A stretch of DNA of 64,000 bases from an uncultured Ignavibacteria bacterium (lineage in GTDB: Bacteria; Bacteroidota; Ignavibacteria; Ch128b), in contig CALDZP010000001.1 of NCBI GenBank assembly GCA_937944105.1, positions 1 through 64,000 on the forward strand. The letters run 5' to 3'. Under the pieces are notes generated by a model, which saw nothing but the letters and a program-made list of their open reading frames with translations, had not been told where the DNA came from and made no database searches. Shown here in pieces: positions 61,658-64,000 of the stretch (the stretch's first letter is position 1; every line of letters starts with the position of its first letter). A program made the translations under genes and the position numbers.

Positions 61658-62380
61658 TTAATTTTGGATAATTAAGTAGAAGTTATCGGAACGAATCAGG
61701 TGAAATTTAAAGGAAATCAAATTCTGATTAAAATTGAAGTTTACAATTTTATTTTCTAAAAAATCGATTTGTTTTTGATTCATTTCATTTAGTAAATCAT
61801 TTAATTCTATATTAAAAGTTTCTTTCCATCCTTTGCCTAAAAGATTGTCCAAAGTAAACCACTCAAACTTTTTTTGATCTCCAATTACTTCTAAACAATT
61901 TTCTTCATCATCAATTTTCAGTATTAATAATTCAGAAAATTTTGTAATAATTTTTTTTAAGATATCAATCTCAAGTTCAAATTTTTTAAAAGTTCGCTTT
62001 AGTATTATATCACTAAGTTTTGAAACTAAATTTGAATAGTTTCTATCCTTAACGATCAAATCAGTTGCACCTGCTTTGAAAATATCTTGATCAATCTCAT
62101 CTCTTTCTAATGCTGTTATCAAAAAAACAGGAATATCTGAATTATATTTTCTGATTTCTTTAATATGTTCAATTCCATTCTTTTCAGGTAAACGATAATC
62201 AATAATAATAACATCTATTGTTTCAGTCTTTAAAATTAAATTCCAATCAGGAGCTTTAGTTAAATTTAAGATTTTTAATTCAGGAAAATTTTTTTGAATA
62301 ACTAAACGAATTAGTCCAAGTTCAAGTGGATTATCATCCACAACTAATATTGTCAAAAAGGATTTTGATTTATGATTCAT
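61658..62380 (-). CDS. Response regulator receiver with uncharacterised C-terminal domain
   Basis: ILVVDDNPLELGLIRLVIQ...VIIIDYRLPEKNGIEHI...VKD. Confidence 0.75.
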   Translation of the reverse strand: MNHKSKSFLTILVVDDNPLELGLIRLVIQKNFPELKILNLTKAPDWNLILKTETIDVIIIDYRLPEKNGIEHIKEIRKYNSDIPVFLITALERDEIDQDIFKAGATDLIVKDRNYSNLVSKLSDIILKRTFKKFELEIDILKKIITKFSELLILKIDDEENCLEVIGDQKKFEWFTLDNLLGKGWKETFNIELNDLLNEMNQKQIDFLENKIVNFNFNQNLISFKFHLIRSDNFYLIIQN

Positions 62381-63771
62381 TTTATTTGTCTTTTGACTTC
62401 GATTTTTAGTTGTTCCATTCTATATCTTAGTTTAGATCTGGAAATCCCAAGGACTTTTGCAGCCTGAATTTGATTACCATCTGTAATTTCAAGAGTCTTA
62501 ATAATTAAATCTCTAATTACTTGATCCATCTTTATTCCAGTTTTTGGAATTTTTAAGATATATTGATCGTCATCTATAGTTTTTGTTTGATTTTCTTTTT
62601 CGAGAAAATTTAAATGTTCAGGTTTTAGCTCATCACCACTTGTAAGTAAAACTGCTCTTTCAATTGTATTTCTTAATTCACGCACATTCCCTGGCCAGGA
62701 ATAATTTTGCATCATTTCCAGAGCCTCTGAAGAAATTCTTTTAATATTTCTATTCATCGATTTGTTAAATTCGTCAATAAATGCCATAGCAAGAAGTGGG
62801 ATATCTTCTTTTCTTTCTCTGAGTGGTGGTATTCTGATAGAAGCTACATTCAATCTATAAAAAAGATCTTCCCTAAAAGCCTTTTCACTTATCGCTTGAC
62901 GAAGATCTCTATTAGTTGCAGCTATAATTCTTACATTAACGCTTATTTCTTTAGTGCCTCCAAGTCTAAAGAATTTTTTATCCTGTAAAACTCTAAGTAA
63001 TTTTACCTGCAAATCCAGACTCAATTCACCAATTTCATCTAATAATAAGGTTCCACCATCTGCAAGTTCAAATTTTCCAATTCTTGTTTTATCCCCAGCT
63101 CCTGTATATGCACCTTTTTCACTTCCAAATAATTCACTTTCTGCCAATTCTTTGGGTATAGCACCACAATTAATTGCAATGAAGGGACCTTCTCGACGAT
63201 TAGAAATACTGTGAATATAGCGAGCTATCATCTCTTTCCCCACGCCACTTTCTCCTTCGAGCAAAATTGTTGTTCCCTCACTCATAGCAATTTTTTCGAC
63301 CGCTTCCAGAGTTGAACGCATAACTTTGCTATTACCAAACATTTCGCGTGATATTTCACCTTCTCTGGTAATTAATCTCAGTCTTTGTACTTCTTTTTGA
63401 AGGGCAACCTGTTTTAACGTTTTATCAATTATTAATTCAAGTTGATCTAAATTTATTGGTTTTAATATAAAATCAATCGCTCCCATTTTAATTGCATTCA
63501 CTGCTGTCTGAACATCTGCAAATCCTGTTATCATTATAACTGGTAAATCTGGATTAATTGACTGTATTTTCTTCAGTACTTCCATCCCATTTGTATCACC
63601 AAGAAATATATCAAGTAAAACCAAATCTGGTGTATCATCTTCAGTCTTTTGAATTCCAATTTTTCCACTTAATGCAATATCAACATCATAACCACTTTGT
63701 GATAAAGTTCTTTTCAAAGATGAAGTGACAAGTTCATCATCATCAATAACAAGAATTTTTTGCTTCATCAT
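62377..63771 (-). CDS. NtrC-family sigma-54-dependent response regulator
   Basis: REC; GESGVGKEMIARYIH; ESELFGSEKGAYTGA; C-terminal Fis-type HTH. Confidence 0.95.
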   Translation of the reverse strand: MMKQKILVIDDDELVTSSLKRTLSQSGYDVDIALSGKIGIQKTEDDTPDLVLLDIFLGDTNGMEVLKKIQSINPDLPVIMITGFADVQTAVNAIKMGAIDFILKPINLDQLELIIDKTLKQVALQKEVQRLRLITREGEISREMFGNSKVMRSTLEAVEKIAMSEGTTILLEGESGVGKEMIARYIHSISNRREGPFIAINCGAIPKELAESELFGSEKGAYTGAGDKTRIGKFELADGGTLLLDEIGELSLDLQVKLLRVLQDKKFFRLGGTKEISVNVRIIAATNRDLRQAISEKAFREDLFYRLNVASIRIPPLRERKEDIPLLAMAFIDEFNKSMNRNIKRISSEALEMMQNYSWPGNVRELRNTIERAVLLTSGDELKPEHLNFLEKENQTKTIDDDQYILKIPKTGIKMDQVIRDLIIKTLEITDGNQIQAAKVLGISRSKLRYRMEQLKIEVKRQIK

Positions 63772-63780
63772 TTACTCTCC

Positions 63781-64000
63781 TTATTCAAGAAAAATTTGAA
63801 AAACTAATTTATTGTTCTTGTAAAAATCCTTAATGAATATTCTATGATATTTCTCTATCTTATTGCGAAAATAGTCAATGATAGTATTTTCTAAAATTCT
63901 CCTTGGGAAAAAAGGACTGTAAATCTGATTTTTAAGTTGTGAATTATAATCCTCACATTGAATTTCTATTCTTATCTCAGTAAATCCTTCATTTTTCTTA
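63781..64000 (-). CDS. Partial CDS running off the right edge (C-terminal 73 aa), not in the supplied ORF track
   Basis: Open minus-strand frame KKNEGFTEIRIEIQCEDYNSQLKNQIYSPFFPRRILENTIIDYFRNKIEKYHRIFIKDFYKNNKLVFQIFLE*, 6 nt before the start of the NtrC-like gene stop/start junction. Confidence 0.7.
   Translation of the reverse strand, partial: KKNEGFTEIRIEIQCEDYNSQLKNQIYSPFFPRRILENTIIDYFRNKIEKYHRIFIKDFYKNNKLVFQIFLE

Noticed and set aside
1-64000. Prophage, IS element, restriction or abortive-infection island
   Set aside because: No transposase, integrase, phage structural or restriction-modification genes recognised in any long ORF.

Overview
The window looks like a chromosomal segment from a Bacteroidota/Ignavibacteria-type bacterium. 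The reasons are four ORFs with type IX secretion (T9SS)-style C-termini ending (K)KMI(L)xLK, an AT-rich intergenic composition, and a TTTG-N20-TAnnTTTG promoter. Recognisable housekeeping content: glnA plus an Lrp/AsnC regulator, a GT9 glycosyltransferase plus a DUF2723 membrane protein, ispH, maeB, an aspartate aminotransferase plus pckA, the rplM-rpsI-rpsB-tsf-pyrH-frr translation cluster, queE, a PhoR/PhoB-like two-component system, a DtxR-FeoA-FeoB iron locus with FeoB split in two, an M24 peptidase, and a regulatory block (FliA-like sigma, HDOD, several receivers, an NtrC-like activator). Secreted/surface content: four BNR/YCF48-like beta-propeller proteins, a DUF5060/GH5-like hydrolase, an M23 peptidase, a PorV-like protein, and a TonB-receptor operon. 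The observations I rate highest are: (1) a five-gene operon, 34.8-44.8 kb, joining a TonB receptor, a DUF4876-like lipoprotein, a beta-barrel, a T9SS propeller and a clan-CD (gingipain/caspase-like) protein with C-terminal HEAT-like repeats; (2) a 64-nt nested hairpin upstream of rpsB with a consensus kink-turn internal loop; (3) a mirror-symmetric pair of 11-bp-periodic TTAACA Pho-box-like repeats upstream of the phoBR-containing operon; (4) an unusual set of partial phosphorelay proteins next to a sigma-28-like factor; and (5) an exactly 76-bp tandem array of tRNA-5'-half-like units at the left edge. No phage, IS element, CRISPR array or rRNA was recognised. All family assignments are from reading the sequence; no searches were run.
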